Translations under genes and position numbers: made by a program | The notes under the pieces: model-generated | Told to the model about the DNA's origin: nothing | Databases searched by the model: none | Seen by the model: only the letters and a program-made list of their open reading frames with translations | In this document: piece after piece, positions 47,014-60,920 of the stretch | Layout of the letters: each line of letters begins with the position of its first letter | How positions within the stretch are numbered: the stretch's first letter is position 1 | NCBI GenBank assembly: GCA_030765045.1 | Contig: CM060967.1 | Coordinates: 149,099,751-149,163,750 of the forward strand | Source of the DNA: Tenodera sinensis | Lineage: Eukaryota > Arthropoda > Insecta > Mantodea > Mantidae | DNA length: 64,000 nucleotides | Direction: 5' to 3'

Positions 47014-47414
47014 GATTTAGTCTATCTCTTACTGTTGCCAGTTATACAAAAGTCATCAAGACTAAACAAGACTACATGGGCTACAGCCAGAAAATTCAAA
47101 ATATACATTTCATCATCTTCTGCTTTCATGGAGTTAGGTCTTTGATCTGTTTCCACATCAGGAAATCGAATCTCTTCACTCTTAATTTGTCATATTTTAA
47201 ACATACCGAACTTGAATCAAAATTGTTAGTCATTTTTTAGAAAATCAAAGTTTTGGAACATTTTGCATGTAAAGCTTAGTTTAGAAAGGAGGAATTTGCT
47301 TCAAAATCTTCGTGTCGCATCCTTGAAAGATATTAAACTTATATGCAGACTTTGATTTTTAACGGACTTTTTGTTTTTGAGTTATGCTGTTCACAGTCAC
47401 ACACACATACACAC

Positions 47415-47453
<39 letters not shown>

Positions 47454-47610
47454 ACACACATGTACACACACAAAAATACACATGCACCATGTCTAAAATA
47501 ACTTTTTTATTCAAAGGACCTCAAAACACATTTCCAGGGTAATTTCGACTTTGAATTTTTGGTTCTAATACAATGCTTCTACTTGCTATACGTAGTAGAG
47601 AAAGTAAAAA
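47014..47610 (+). repeat. family A repeat, 5'-truncated, with a 75-bp insert
   Basis: From CAGATTTAGTCTATCTCTTA to GTAGTAGAGAAAGTAAAAAG. Between ATACATTTCAT and TTTGTCATATTTTAAACA lie about 75 bp of unrelated sequence (47116-47188). The CA tract lies at 47398-47470. Confidence 0.85.
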
Positions 47611-49679
<2,069 letters not shown>

Positions 49680-49802
49680 TTACTTTCTTAATACGTATAG
49701 TAAGTAGGGAAGTATTGTATTCGACCCAAAATTTCGATATCGAGATTTCACCGGAAATATATGTTTTGAGGCTCCCGAATCCAAAAAGATGTTTTAGCGC
49801 GC

Positions 49803-49834
<32 letters not shown>

Positions 49835-49944
49835 GCGTGCGTGCGTGTGTGTGTGTGTAAGTATCTGTGCGTAACAGCATAAGTCATAAACAAAAAGTCA
49901 GTTAAAAACCAAGGTATTTATTTTAATATCTTTCAAGAATGCGA
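49680..49944 (-). repeat. family A repeat, 3' quarter
   Basis: TTTTTACTTTCTTAATACG, the distal block, a GT/GC microsatellite (49800-49860), then blocks to TTTCAAGAATGCGAC, where retrotransposon sequence begins. Confidence 0.85.
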
Positions 49945-50818
49945 CGAACAATATATTAAAGCCTATTGCAGAATGTTTATTACCGAAGAACAGATTGGAG
50001 TCAGGATTAGTAAATCGTATAGTAACCATCAGGCCTTTGATAGAGGAAAAAAGATAACTTGCATACATATATATGGAATTTGTCGGTTTGATGAAAGACT
50101 TCGATAACATTGACAGAGAATAATTATGGTAAATAATAGAACTATATACTAGATACCCTACCCACTCAATAAAATATATACAAAGTGTGTATAATGGAAT
50201 GTGTTTCAAACTCAACTCCTCTAATTATTCGGGTGAAAATAGACTAATAAATCAAGATTTATTTGGACATTTATTTGGACTATATCTTAAATAGATGGAA
50301 AGTGGAAACTCTATTGGAGGAACTGAAATAAAAGTGTTAGCATCTGCAGACGACCGCGTAATTATGCAATATTCCTAGGAAAAGCTTAAAAAATCAGTTT
50401 ACTTGTAATATAAAATTATAAAGGAATACCACCTAAAGCATATATGTCTAAAACTAAAATCGTGATATTACAAGAGCAAAACTTATATTAGAAGATAAAT
50501 GCTTGGAACAAGTACAACGTTGTGATATTATATATGACTTTGACCAAGATATTTCAAATAAATTAAACAGATATCAATTAATGGGTGGAACAATTAAAAG
50601 AAGATTAAGAACAACTCGAATAGACACTAAGATGAAGTTTTATAAAATAATGGCAGAAGCGATCTATGGCTGTGAGTCCTGGACATTAAAGAAAAAAGAT
50701 TACAGATATTCAGGCATCAGAAATGAGATTTTTTAGATCAGTGTTAGAATACACAAAACTGGACAAAATAAAGATCAAGAAATTAGAAGTAGATTGAATA
50801 CATATATGCAATAAATGA
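49945..50818 (+). pseudogene. non-LTR retrotransposon relic (RT and C-terminal region)
   Basis: Broken frames show ITEEQIG-like and FVG..FDNIDRE segments of a reverse transcriptase (about 50000-50130). An open stretch at 50503-50736 then reads DITYDFDQD-like, NKLNRYQLMGGTIKRRLRTT, TKMKFYKIMAEAIYGCESWT and LKKKDYRYSG, the conserved region after the polymerase domain in RTE/jockey-type elements. Many stops. The FADD block is not seen. It starts inside one family A copy, and another family A copy starts at its end. Confidence 0.8.
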
Positions 50819-50823
50819 AAAAA

Positions 50824-51674
50824 TCTGATGTGTTGCACTAACATGACTTTCTCTACTCTTGTGCTAACCATTCTTACAAACTCTTATTCCTATATCTTCT
50901 TCGTGTTAGTTAAGATAAACATTTGTACAAATTATCTTATTGCTTATTTCCTTGTTGGTGAAAAGGGAATGTTAGAATATAGTAGGCTTTGTGCGATAGT
51001 CAAATATTTGACATTCTGTTGTCTTTGCACACTTGACATATAAAAAAATTAACAGCGATGATCCATTTCACGAAAGTTCTAAGTTTTCCGAAACTCACAC
51101 ACATAACAAGGAATATCTCCGAAATGGTTCACCCTACAAGAAAATGTATTGAGACATAAATTGTGTATTTTAGCAAGATCTACATTTTTTGTATAGTATA
51201 ATTTGGTCTATCTCTAACGGTTTACCAGTTATGCAAAAGTCGTCCAGAGTAAATACGACTACAGGGGCTATAGCCAGAAAATTTAAGATATACATTTCAT
51301 TTGTCATCAAAATATCTGAAATATATGACATTTTAATCAAAATCGTTAGAGCCATTTTCAAGAAAATCAAAGTTTGCGAAAAATTTTCCATGTAAAGGGT
51401 AGTTTAGGGTTGGGCTATTTTCTTCAAAATCGTCGTGTAGCATCCTTGAAAGACATTAAACTTAAATACCAACTTTGGTTTTTAATCGAATTTTCGTTTT
51501 TGAGTTATGCTGTCCATAGACTGACACACAGGCACACATACGGACCTTTTCCTAAAAATGCTTTTTTTTTTGGATTCAGGAGGGCTCAAAACATATATTT
51601 CCGGTGAAATTTCGACAATGAATTTTTAGGTGGAATACAATACTTCCGCTACTTACCAGTAGAGAAAGTAAAAA
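50824..51674 (+). repeat. family A repeat, full length
   Basis: AAAAAA then TCTGATGTGTTGCACTAACA, ACTTTCTCTACT. Ends CGCTACTTACCAGTAGAGAAAGTAAAAA (hairpin, loop TACC). The microsatellite is contracted to CACACAGGCACACATA, showing the short-allele state. Confidence 0.93.
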
Positions 51675-52162
51675 TACTGGGTTAAGAAAGTGGTGTAATG
51701 TTACTTTTCTATTTTTGAGAATGTGGTTATTGATATAATGTGCATTCCAAAATGAATATGTTGTTTTACGTTTATGGGATGTTCTTGTTCCTGTTTTATG
51801 AATGCCTACCTATAAGTAATGTGTTGTTTGCGAGGATGGGATCCTCGGCGCCGGCTACATGACGTATATTTGTGAGGGCTATTTTTATAGAACGACCGCT
51901 CGCATTTTTCAGATTCGTGTCAGATGGGAATCGTCGTAACAAACCACATGTGTCGCAGCCCTTGTTGTTGATGTTATCATCAAAGACTCTCTCAAACACC
52001 GTAAACTTTCATTAATTATTCTTACTCCTTGAAACACATCGCCATTTTATTCTATCTGTTAACATCTTACTACACACCTGCTTCGTGTACAACTTAATAT
52101 TCCTCTTTCTGGCTTATTCCTTATAGCGCTAATAACTAGGGCTCGGATATTTATTGACTTAT
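51675..52162. other. unassigned sequence
   Basis: No recognised repeat. The 67-codon minus frame at 51796-51999 has no family resemblance. Confidence 0.4.
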
Positions 52163-52291
52163 TACTTTCTCTACTCCTATAGTAAGTAGAGGAAGTATTG
52201 TATTCCACGCAAAAATTCGATGTCGAGAGTTCACCGGAAATATATGCTTTGAAGCCACCTGAATAAAAAAAAAAGTACTTTCAGAAAAAGG

Positions 52292-52343
<52 letters not shown>

Positions 52344-52997
52344 TCAGTCTGTGGACAGCATAACTAAAAAACGAAAAGTCGGTTAAAAATCAAAATTGGT
52401 ATTTAAGTTTAATGTATTTTAAGGATGCGACACAAGATTTTAAAGAAAATTCCTCCACCCTAAGCTATCATTTACATAAAACATTTTTCGAAAATGTTGA
52501 ATTTCTCGAAAATGCTTTAAAGATTTTGATTAAAATGCCGTACGCTTAAGATATTTTTATGACAAATGAAATGCATATTTTGAATTTTCTGGCTATAGTC
52601 CATGTAGTCCTGTTTACTCTGGATGACTTTTGCATAACTCGTAAGAGATAGACCAAATCTTACCACACAAAAATGTAGATCTCACTGAAGCACACAATTT
52701 ATGACCAAATACAGTTTTTGTACAGTGAACCATTTCGGAGATATTCCCTGTTATTTGTGTGAGCTTTGGAAAAACTTTCGTCAAATGGAACATTGTTATT
52801 AATTTTTTATATGTTAGCCGTGAAAAGAGAACGGAATTAGAAAGTTTTAAAAGATCTGACTATCACTCAAAGCCTACTGTATTCCCATATTCCTCTTTCA
52901 CCTACAAGGAAATCCACAATAAGATAATTTCTGGAAAAGTTTATCTCAACTAACACGAAAAAGATATAGGAATAAGAGTTTACAAGAATGGTGTCAG
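52163..52997 (-). repeat. family A repeat, near full length, 5' tip partly deleted
   Basis: Opens ACTTTCTCTACTCCTATAGTAAGTAGAGGAAG (hairpin). GT tract 52293-52340. The 5' end reads AGAATGGTGTCAGATTTTTT, so the TACAAGAGTAGAGAAAGTCATGTG block is missing while CAGATTT is kept. Confidence 0.9.
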
Positions 52998-53099
52998 ATT
53001 TTTTTTTCTATTTCCAACTTAGGGGACTCTGGCACTGAAATAAGAATTGTCCAATTTTTATAGATATGGAATCAATACTAAAATAACTTTACAAAGATA

Positions 53100-53600
53100 T
53101 TTTTAAAGTTAAGGAAATTTTCAGTTTTTGAAACCTAAGACTGGTATTGAGGTCACAAAATGGAGTACACGATGTAATAATGCTAGCAAAATAGCACAAA
53201 CTTTAATGCAGGTAGTGTATGAAGGAATGTAAGGCCAGAAAAAAACATATTTTTGTACACCCAGTCATTAGATTACCTGTTTGTTACACCTTCCCTCTTT
53301 TGTCTAATGATCTCTTTCCTCATAGCTTAACCATTTCTTTCCACTGAATTGAGTTGTTTTTTGAGCCTTTCGGCCCACATTTTATTCAAATACTGTCGAA
53401 AACTTAAGTAGAACAGGGGTATTTAAGTGTAGCCATATGACATTTAAAAGCCAGACCTTTAAAAATGGCGAAGTCTAAGAACTTTTACTACCAACCGATG
53501 TTTGAAGGTTTGGGGAACATTTATATGTTAAACCTGAGCATCGTCAATTTGATCATTTTTCACTTATTTTTCAGTTCCCGGCTCCCTTAATGTGAACAAT
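53100..53600 (+). repeat. repeat E, copy 2
   Basis: Direct-orientation partner of 44740-45207. This copy continues to CAGTTCCCGGCTCCCTTAATG. Confidence 0.75.
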
Positions 53601-53827
53601 TTCCAATATTTGAGAACACAATAAATAAGTTTTGATGGCCATATAAACATATATTTAACTATTTTTAGCGGCAGATTGTATTTTGGTCAAATATACGAAA
53701 AAGACCATATTTTAGTAATAGTTTATGTAATATTTAACCCCTTACAAGATTTTTGCATATTTTTATAACCATCAAATAACTAACAATATGACGAAAGTGA
53801 TTCATTTACACACATTGTGTAAAATTG

Positions 53828-53950
53828 CTGTTGTTGTAGTGTTTAACGCCCGCTTTTACTACTACGGCACCGCAGGCGGTGACACTGATGATACATGAAG
53901 ATGGAGCACCGGTGGAATGAGATGGCGGGGGAAACCGGAGTAAAATTGCT
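53828..53950 (+). mobile_element. SINE body fragment (family of 29480)
   Basis: GGTGGAATGAGATGGCGGGG and GAAACCGGAG match the reverse complement of the SINE body at 29680-29700. The adjoining GGCACCGCAGGCGGTGACAC is a small inverted repeat. The tRNA head is missing. Confidence 0.55.
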
Positions 53951-54337
53951 AGCATTCTGTGTGGTACAGATGCAAAATTCGATGAAAATGGACCAGCACT
54001 TTCTGCTAATGATTTCCCTTATTTCAAGAATGCTTCCATTACGTCATGTTATGTACAACAGTTAGTCGTTCCTGGGCCCATTGTGATAGACATGGCGTTA
54101 AGTTCCATGAACACTGATAAACTGCCAAGAGCTAAAAAATAAATCACTTTTAGTACACTAGCAAACAGCTTGATGCCTAAATATTTTGTGTAAAGGTGGT
54201 CAGTAGAGGCTTATGGTCGAGTGGGTTTCAAGTCAGTCTGTTGGGAGCTAAACGGATATTTTGTAAGTTCATACCACTCCTTACTGGAATATTTTTTTAA
54301 TCAGCAATCATCACACTGAACATACTAAGAATAAATG
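53951..54337. other. unassigned sequence
   Basis: Nothing recognised. Confidence 0.4.
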
Positions 54338-54432
54338 GGAAAAAAAAAGAAAAAAAAAAGAAAGAAAAGAAAAAAAAAGAAAGAAAAAAAAAGAAAAAAA
54401 AGAAAAAAAAAAGAAAATAAAAAAAGAAAAAC
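54338..54432. repeat. A-rich purine tract (AAAAAAGAAAA)n
   Basis: About 95 bp of almost pure A/G, with G every six to ten bases. Confidence 0.95.
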
Positions 54433-55508
54433 ATAGAAACCAGAGAAAAATATATTGATATTAATATTTTACCATATTTACAGTCACATGGTAAGAAGAA
54501 TGCGAGTTCAAAATGTACTTGATTAATGAATAAGTGCTCAAACTGCATTTTCATTTGTTTAATGTAATGTATTTGTAGTTTTTTTCTAGCACCTTATCAA
54601 TGGTCAAAAGAAGGGAAATAGAGGGTAAAAGGGGGGAAAAATCGTCGACCTATTTACCGTAGATTCGAACGTAACGTAATACATATTCCCGCTCGACCAT
54701 CACAACCCTGTAAGGATTAATCTTTTAAACTCCAAAGCTAGTTGCGGTATTGGGAACTAGGCATCGCTTCGTAACTTTACTAGTAAGTTACATGTCATTA
54801 GTGATAGTTTAAGATTCCATTTATGTTTTATCTTCATCATTAAACATGGCACAGGCTATTACTCTTGCTGTACAACTAGTAAGTGCTGCGACGTATACGC
54901 CATAACGTATCACTGTCCTTTGGCACAAATCCGCCATTTTGTTTTAACTAATTTTGAAAATGAAACTATTACGATTGTTTCTCGTTTGTAGGAGTTTTGG
55001 GAGTGTTGAAGTGTAGAAGAGCGTATGGTCAAGATAGACTCCAGGCATATACTAGGTGATCCATTTCAGCCGGCCCTCAGGTAAGTAGATAACCCTTCGT
55101 GCGTTAAAGGAGTTGCAGAAATCACAGGGACAAATTCAGACAGCGGCGTGTGTGTACTTTGTTCTGCTTTTAAAGGAGCGAGCGGCAGAGGAAATGGCCA
55201 GGATTCAACTGGCGTGTGTGTAGCGCGTGGTAATAGAGAAAAAACAGTCTTAGAATATTTTCTACTTCACTTACAATACTTTATTTTCCAGGGAATAAAG
55301 TCATTCATGCATATGTTACTATTGTCTAACATTACAGATTACAGATTGTAAATTGCCGTAACAAAATACACGCAAACATAAAAGTGCGTAATGCGTGATT
55401 GGCATTTCTTTGTTTCTTATTAATGCTATTGTTATATTTTACTATTATTTTTAGTTATTGTTATTTTTGTTTGTTGTTATTGTTTTATATTAAATTGTTA
55501 TACTATTT
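54433..55508. other. unassigned sequence
   Basis: No repeat recognised. The frame at 55148-55351 lacks resemblance to known proteins. Confidence 0.4.
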
Positions 55509-55806
55509 GTGGAGGAGGAGGAGGAGGAGGAGGTGGAGGTGGAGGTGGAGGTGGAGGTGGAGGAGGAGGAGGTGGAGGTGGAGGTGGAGGTGGAGGTGGA
55601 GGTGGAGGTGGAGGTGGAGGTGGAGGTGGTGGTGGTGGTGGTGGCGGCGGCGGCGGCGGCGGTGGTGGTGGTGGTGGCGGCGGCGGCGGCGGCGGCGGTG
55701 GTGGTGGTGGTGGCGGCGGCGGCGGCGGCGGTGGTGGTGGTGGTGGTGGTTTTGGTGGTTTTGGTGGTGGTGGTGGTTGGTGGTTGTGGTGGTTGGTGGT
55801 GGTGGT
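55509..55806. repeat. G-rich GGA/GGT/GGC compound trinucleotide array
   Basis: About 300 bp ordered as (GGA)n, alternating GGAGGT, (GGT)n, then (GGC) and (GGT) blocks alternating three times, ending GGTTTTGGTGG. Strong strand asymmetry with dense GG runs gives G-quadruplex and R-loop potential. Long frames in all phases (poly-Pro, His/Arg, Glu/Val, Trp/Arg) are artefacts of the repeat. Confidence 0.97.
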
Positions 55807-55984
55807 ATACACACAGATGGCAGTAAAACGAGGCATCTCATCGCACTGATAGATTGCAAATTAGCCAACTATGAAAACTTTTAAACCTAGTCGGTTTTCC
55901 TTTGTTTTCTTTTCATTCGAAAGGAAGTTTTATAATGTTGTATAACTGGCTAACCAAGACACAAGAACATATATCACAAAAGAT

Positions 55985-56230
55985 ATATCCGAGAGTCATC
56001 TCCGAGATATTCATTAGTTTGAATTGTTCAATACCTTTTGATTCTTATAATCTATTTTCAGTTGTTTCTCGCGAATGCGTGGAAAGGGAATATCATTTTA
56101 ATGCCAGCATATAGCGTCCAGTTCTTAAATATTTGAGTATCGCTGTTTCCTTTGTATCTATAACGAAAAAGTATAATTCAGCTATTTTTGCAAAGGTTTT
56201 TCTCCATTAAAATATAGAAGGTAGAGCTTT
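55985..56230 (-). repeat. family A subfamily II fragment
   Basis: CTCCGAGATATTCATTAGTT, ATGCCAGCATATAGCGTCCA, GTATCTATAACGAAAAAG and AAAATATAGAAGGTAGAG. Both ends are truncated. Confidence 0.65.
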
Positions 56231-57519
56231 TTAATTTAAATATTTACCATTTCCTCATACAGAAATAAGGTAAGTTTACATTCTTGGCATAAATAACGAG
56301 AATAGCAGTACGAAATTATCTTTCTAAACTTCAACATTATTTAGTAAATAGTTATTAAAAATATGATTTTGTGAAATTGAGAATCAAAAGCTTAGACATT
56401 GGTTGATAACTTTATGATCAGAATAAACTGCTTTAAAGCACAAATTAAGCAGTTTTGTAGTTATAAATTAGTTGAAGCCGAAAATTTTTTAAACTAGGAA
56501 GCAAAATCCGAACATTAACTCTGAACCCTAATCTCTCTCTATCTTCCTCCCTCCCTCTGCCCCTTCTTATTTTCCCTTCCCTGATTTTCCCTTTTTCCGA
56601 TCAATCTCTTGTGTCACATTATACTTCCTTTCCCTTTAATTCACCTCGTTTTTAATTCCTTCCTTCTCCTTTGATCCTCTTGTGCCCTTCGTTTATTTTT
56701 TCGAAAGTTTTATTCGACGTTCCTTTTTGTTGTACTTTTAAAGTTTGCCCATCTTCTTAGGTGCCTATTTTTGGTTAGCTCTTCTTCCTTCCTTTATCCT
56801 TTTGGTTTCTACTTCACGCCCCAAGAGCAAGTAGGTCATTCGGTGGTGCAAAACTGTCCAAGACAGCTGCTTTTAGATCTGCCAAAGATTTGTGCCAACA
56901 CTACAGTCTGCTATAGTGTTCTAACATTTTGATTTATGAAGTTTTATCCTCCATAATCATTTATCTAACGCATAAAATCAGCGGTGACGTATTTAAATTT
57001 AGATTTTAGTGGTTTTCCCCCCTTTCTTTTCCTCCTGTGCCTCTCTCCGTTCACAATCTAAGTGTAACTCTCAAGATCTAAATAATATAAAACAGATCCT
57101 GTTTATGATTATTCTTATCCATACTTATAAATCACAATACGTTTCTAATAGAATATAATGCCTACGAATGTTATGAATAAATTTTAGAGCTTCAAATGTA
57201 CTCATTCTATTACTATTTTCTGTAAAAAGTAGAGCTGAATCTCTTACATGAGAAATTATTATTTTGCAAAGATTTATTGTTAAAAGGAAACAATGAAACA
57301 ATATTTGCATTGTGATTTTTCAATGAAATTCTAAATGCATGAAAAATTGCGTGAATTTCAAAGGAAATTAGCTCAATTCTTCAAGTATACACTTACGAAC
57401 CTAAATATTCTTTATTAAAACACCAGCACCAGTGTGAGTGTGCCACCTATTTCTTCTTCTTATTATTTCTTTGTCTTTGATTATGTTATATAAACAAATA
57501 AAATCTTTTATTTCAACAA
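56231..57519. other. unassigned sequence with pyrimidine-rich stretch
   Basis: 56525-56800 is rich in CCTTCC/CCCTTTT blocks on the plus strand. The rest is AT-rich without recognised features. Confidence 0.4.
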
Positions 57520-57932
57520 AATGCTATTACAACGAAGAACATTGACATAGTTACTATACAAAATTACACGTCTAGTTAAAACATACAATTTCTGCCAAAT
57601 ACATTTATTTTCTGGAGTGGGCAATTTTAGTAGCATTCGCTGTTGTTTGACTTTTCCTATACTTTTCTCATATAGGAAAACGTTATTCTTGGCCATACAA
57701 AGAAAACGGAATTTTAAAGACATCATACGGCGACTCTTAAAACGTTTGACTACCGCTTAAGGCCTAATGTATTCCCATATTTCCCTTGTATCTACAAGAA
57801 AATAATAAGATAGTTTACGCAAATGTTTATATCGATTAATATGTAGTAGATAGTGGAAGATGCTTTTAGGCACTATTTATATAAGAGTAGAGAAAGTCAT
57901 GTGACTGCAATACATCGGACTTTTGTTTAAAG
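57520..57932 (-). repeat. family A subfamily II, 5' half
   Basis: Blocks TACTATACAAAATTACACGT, CTTGGCCATACAAAGAAAAC, CTTAAGGCCTAATGTATTCC and the 5' end GTAGAGAAAGTCATGTGACT then CATCGGA. Confidence 0.8.
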
Positions 57933-58165
57933 GAGCTAACCATCTTCAAGGTATTCCTTGTTAGGTTTGAAACTTTCCTCGTACTTATATTTTCTTAAAA
58001 GGAAGTCGTTATTCTGTTTGTTTGTTGTTTTTCCCTTCTTCATGCAAGGAGAGCATTATTTTAAAGCTAGTACATAGACACAATCGTTTAAGAGATTTGC
58101 TTTTGGCCTAAGCCTACTGGATTCCTATTGTGCTGGTATCTACAAGGAAAATATGTAAAGGAGGT
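57933..58165 (-). repeat. family A subfamily II fragment, diverged
   Basis: AGGTATTCCTTGTTAGGTTT, GCATTATTTTAAAGCTAGTA, GGCCTAAGCCTACTGGATTC and ATCTACAAGGAAAATATG repeat the order of the preceding copy. Confidence 0.6.
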
Positions 58166-58192
58166 TTGGATCATATTATATATTATATATAT

Positions 58193-58290
58193 TCGTCTAC
58201 CACGAATACCACATGCAGATCCCTCGGATCGAACCCGGGCCGCCTAGGTAGTAGGCAAGCGCTCTAACCGCTCGGCCACGACGCCGCCGG
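58193..58290 (-). mobile_element. tRNA-derived SINE head (family of 29480)
   Basis: Minus-strand GGCGGCGTCGTGGCCGAGCG (A-box region), anticodon-arm-like centre and CCCGGGTTCGATCC (perfect B-box), followed by ATGTGGTATTCGTGGTAGAC as in the 29480 copy. The body is missing beyond that. Confidence 0.65.
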
Positions 58291-59124
58291 GCCAAGTTTT
58301 CAGAAGGTAGAAAAGGAGAACTTTGGGCCTAATGTCTAATGTGTAACACGTGGGCACAGAATGAGTGCGCAGGAGCGGAAAATCTTGATTATGTTTGCGA
58401 TTTCTGCAAATAAATTTTTCATTGTAAAACAAAACCAGCATTGAATTTTGTAACTTATGTTCATATAATAATAATCCAATTCAGTGCATTGTTATGCGAG
58501 AAAAAAGTTTTAGCAAGAAATAAATATGCTGTTATGTAAATTTATTACTTAAAAATTAGGATATTTATGCATTCGATATTAGCCGCAATAAACAATAATT
58601 AATAACAAATTATAATTCTTGTTCAAAGTAAGTTATAAGAAGATTCTTAAAAGGTTCAGTTTATTCACTAAAAACATAATTAGTCAAAGTATAGTCTATT
58701 ACCTCAAACATGGCGGAAATAAAAACTGGTATACCATATTACTAGAAGTTCCTCTAAAATAACCATTTATAGAAAAGTTTATCTTGGTTAACGTGAAGTA
58801 GATGAAGTACTATTCTTTCGTAACAGTATTTTGTTGAATAGTGGGTAGAGAAAATCGTGTGTTATTTTTGGTTTTCTCCCGAATGCGAAAACAGAAACTG
58901 TCACCGAAATTTCCCTTCGGATGACGGTTAAGTCTTAAAATCAGCAGCAACAGGGAGTGCGGTTGATATTATTATCAGTTAAGTTCAGCGCACACAGAAG
59001 AAATTTTGCATCTTAGCATACCAACTCCACAGAGAGCCAAGTGTGTCAAGCTGGTTGCAGCATCATTGGGCGTCACCTGAAGCTTGTATAATACACAGCG
59101 ATTCAACAGCACACTGGAAATAAT
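58291..59124. other. unassigned sequence with one short family A fragment
   Basis: 58765-58865 (GTTTATCTTGGTTAACGTGAAG..GGGTAGAGAAAATCGTG) is a decayed minus-strand family A 5' piece. The remainder is not recognised. Confidence 0.4.
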
Positions 59125-59878
59125 TTTTCCTTCTCTACTGCGAAAAATATGTAGGGGAAGTATTGTGTTCGACACAAAATTTCGATGTCGAGATTCCACC
59201 GGAAATATATATCTTTGAGGCCACCTAAATCCAAAAAAGTACGTGCGCGTGCGGCACGCGCGCGCGCGCGCGCGTGTGTGTGTGCTCTGTGTCTGACTGA
59301 AAAGTACATCTCCAAAACGCATACTCGGTTAAAAACCAAAGTTGGTATTTAAGCTTAACATCTTTTACGGATGGAATACGAAGATTTTAAAGAAAATTCC
59401 TCCACACCAAACTACACCTTAGATGGAAAATATTTCGAAAATTTTGGCCTTCTCGAAAATGGCTTTAACGCTTTTCATTAAAGTGTTTGAGATATTTTTA
59501 TGTATATTTTGAATCTTCTGATTATAGCCCATGTCCTGTTTACTCTTGATGACTTTTGCTTAATTGGTAAACCATAAGAGATAGACCAAATCTTACTATA
59601 CAAAAAATGTAGGCCTCGTTAAAACACACCAGTAATGTCCAAATGCGTTTTTTATGGAATGAACAGAATGTGATTTCAAAGGCTTTATATAGCGAGCAGC
59701 TTTAAAAGATTTGCCTATGCCGTCAAAGCCTACTGTACTCCCATATTCCCCATTGCATCTACAAGGAAATAAGCAATAATATAACTTCTGAAAATATTTA
59801 TCTCGACTAATATGAAGATAGAGGAATAAGAGTTTGTAAGAATAGTTAGTACATTAGTAAAGAAAGTCAGATTTTTTG
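59125..59878 (-). repeat. family A repeat, nearly full length
   Basis: TTCTCTACTGCGAAAAATATGTAGGGGAAG at the hairpin end. A CG/TG alternating tract (59243-59284) is at the microsatellite site. The 5' end TTAGTAAAGAAAGTCAGATT has the CATGTGAGTGCAACACAT block deleted. Confidence 0.9.
59243..59284. repeat. alternating CG/TG tract
   Basis: GTGCGCGTGCGG then CACGCG repeated and GTGTGTGTG. Alternating purine-pyrimidine sequence with Z-DNA potential, replacing the CA/GT tract of other copies. Confidence 0.85.
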
Positions 59879-60029
59879 CTCTCTACTTCATTTTAATCAA
59901 GATAAGCTTTGATATACAAAGATATTCAAGAACTGGACGCTACATACTGGCCTTAAAATTGTATACTCTTACCATATAGGTAATGGGAGAAATAACTGAA
60001 AACTGATAGGATTAAAGGAATTACAACTA

Positions 60030-60644
60030 TTCTTATAAAAGCTTATTTCTCTATCTCTTAATGATAATCAAGAATTTATACAAATTATCTTACTGGTAAT
60101 TTTCTTGTAGGTGCAAGCTAAATACGTAGACCTTAAGCGATAGTCAAACGTTTTAAGTGTGGTCACTATATGATGACTTTGAAATTCCGTTATCTTTGCA
60201 TGACCAAGAGATAAAAAAATGAATAACAACCTCCCATTTCAGAACGTTGATGAATATTGTGAAATTCTGATAAATAACAGGAATATCCCCGAAATACTTT
60301 ATTTCATACATTGTGTGTTTTAACGAGAACTATATTTTTTGTGTAGTAAGATTTGGTCTAGCTCTTAGGCTTTACCAGTTATATAAAAGTCATTAGAAGT
60401 AAACAGGTCTACATTAAATATAGCCACAAAATTCAAAATGTACATTTAATTTTCCTTAAAAATAGCATAACATGTGGTATTTCAATAAAAATCGTTTGAG
60501 GTACTTTTGAGGACATATAAGTGTTCGAAAATGTTTTCACGTAAAGGCTAATTTGGGTTGGAGGAATTTTCTTCAAAATGTTTGTGTGGCATCTTTGAAA
60601 CGTATTAATTTTAAATACCAACTTTTGTTTTTAATCAGCTTCGG

Positions 60645-60714
<70 letters not shown>

Positions 60715-60735
60715 CCCCTAGTTGATAGGAATATA
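60030..60735 (+). repeat. family A repeat, 5' tip missing
   Basis: From CAAATTATCTTACTGGTAAT through all middle blocks to the (CA)n tract (60648-60711). It then jumps to ACTTCCCCTAGTTGATAGG, so the distal block is deleted. It lies head-to-head with the preceding minus-strand copy. Confidence 0.85.
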
Positions 60736-60920
60736 TTATTGTGTATACTTACTAATAAAGAATGGAGGGTTCAATTTTTTTCATAATAACTAAGCAGTAG
60801 GGAAAATGAAAATGAGCTTATCCTGTGACTATAGGTACTGGAAATTGCTGATCAGTTGGTTCATGCTCCGGAGGTATTTATCGTTTTAACAGAGAGCGAA
60901 AGTACATTGCAATTTGCACT

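Noticed and set aside
51189..51395. Recurrent 60-75 codon frame also seen at 6282, 11292, 41078 and 45417
   Set aside because: The shared peptide follows from the shared non-coding family A DNA. Start and stop positions and frames differ between copies, and there is no sign of protein-level constraint.
55399..55884. Long ORFs in several frames (Pro-, Trp/Arg-, Glu/Val- and His/Arg-rich)
   Set aside because: All arise from the GGA/GGT/GGC array, where every frame is open on both strands.
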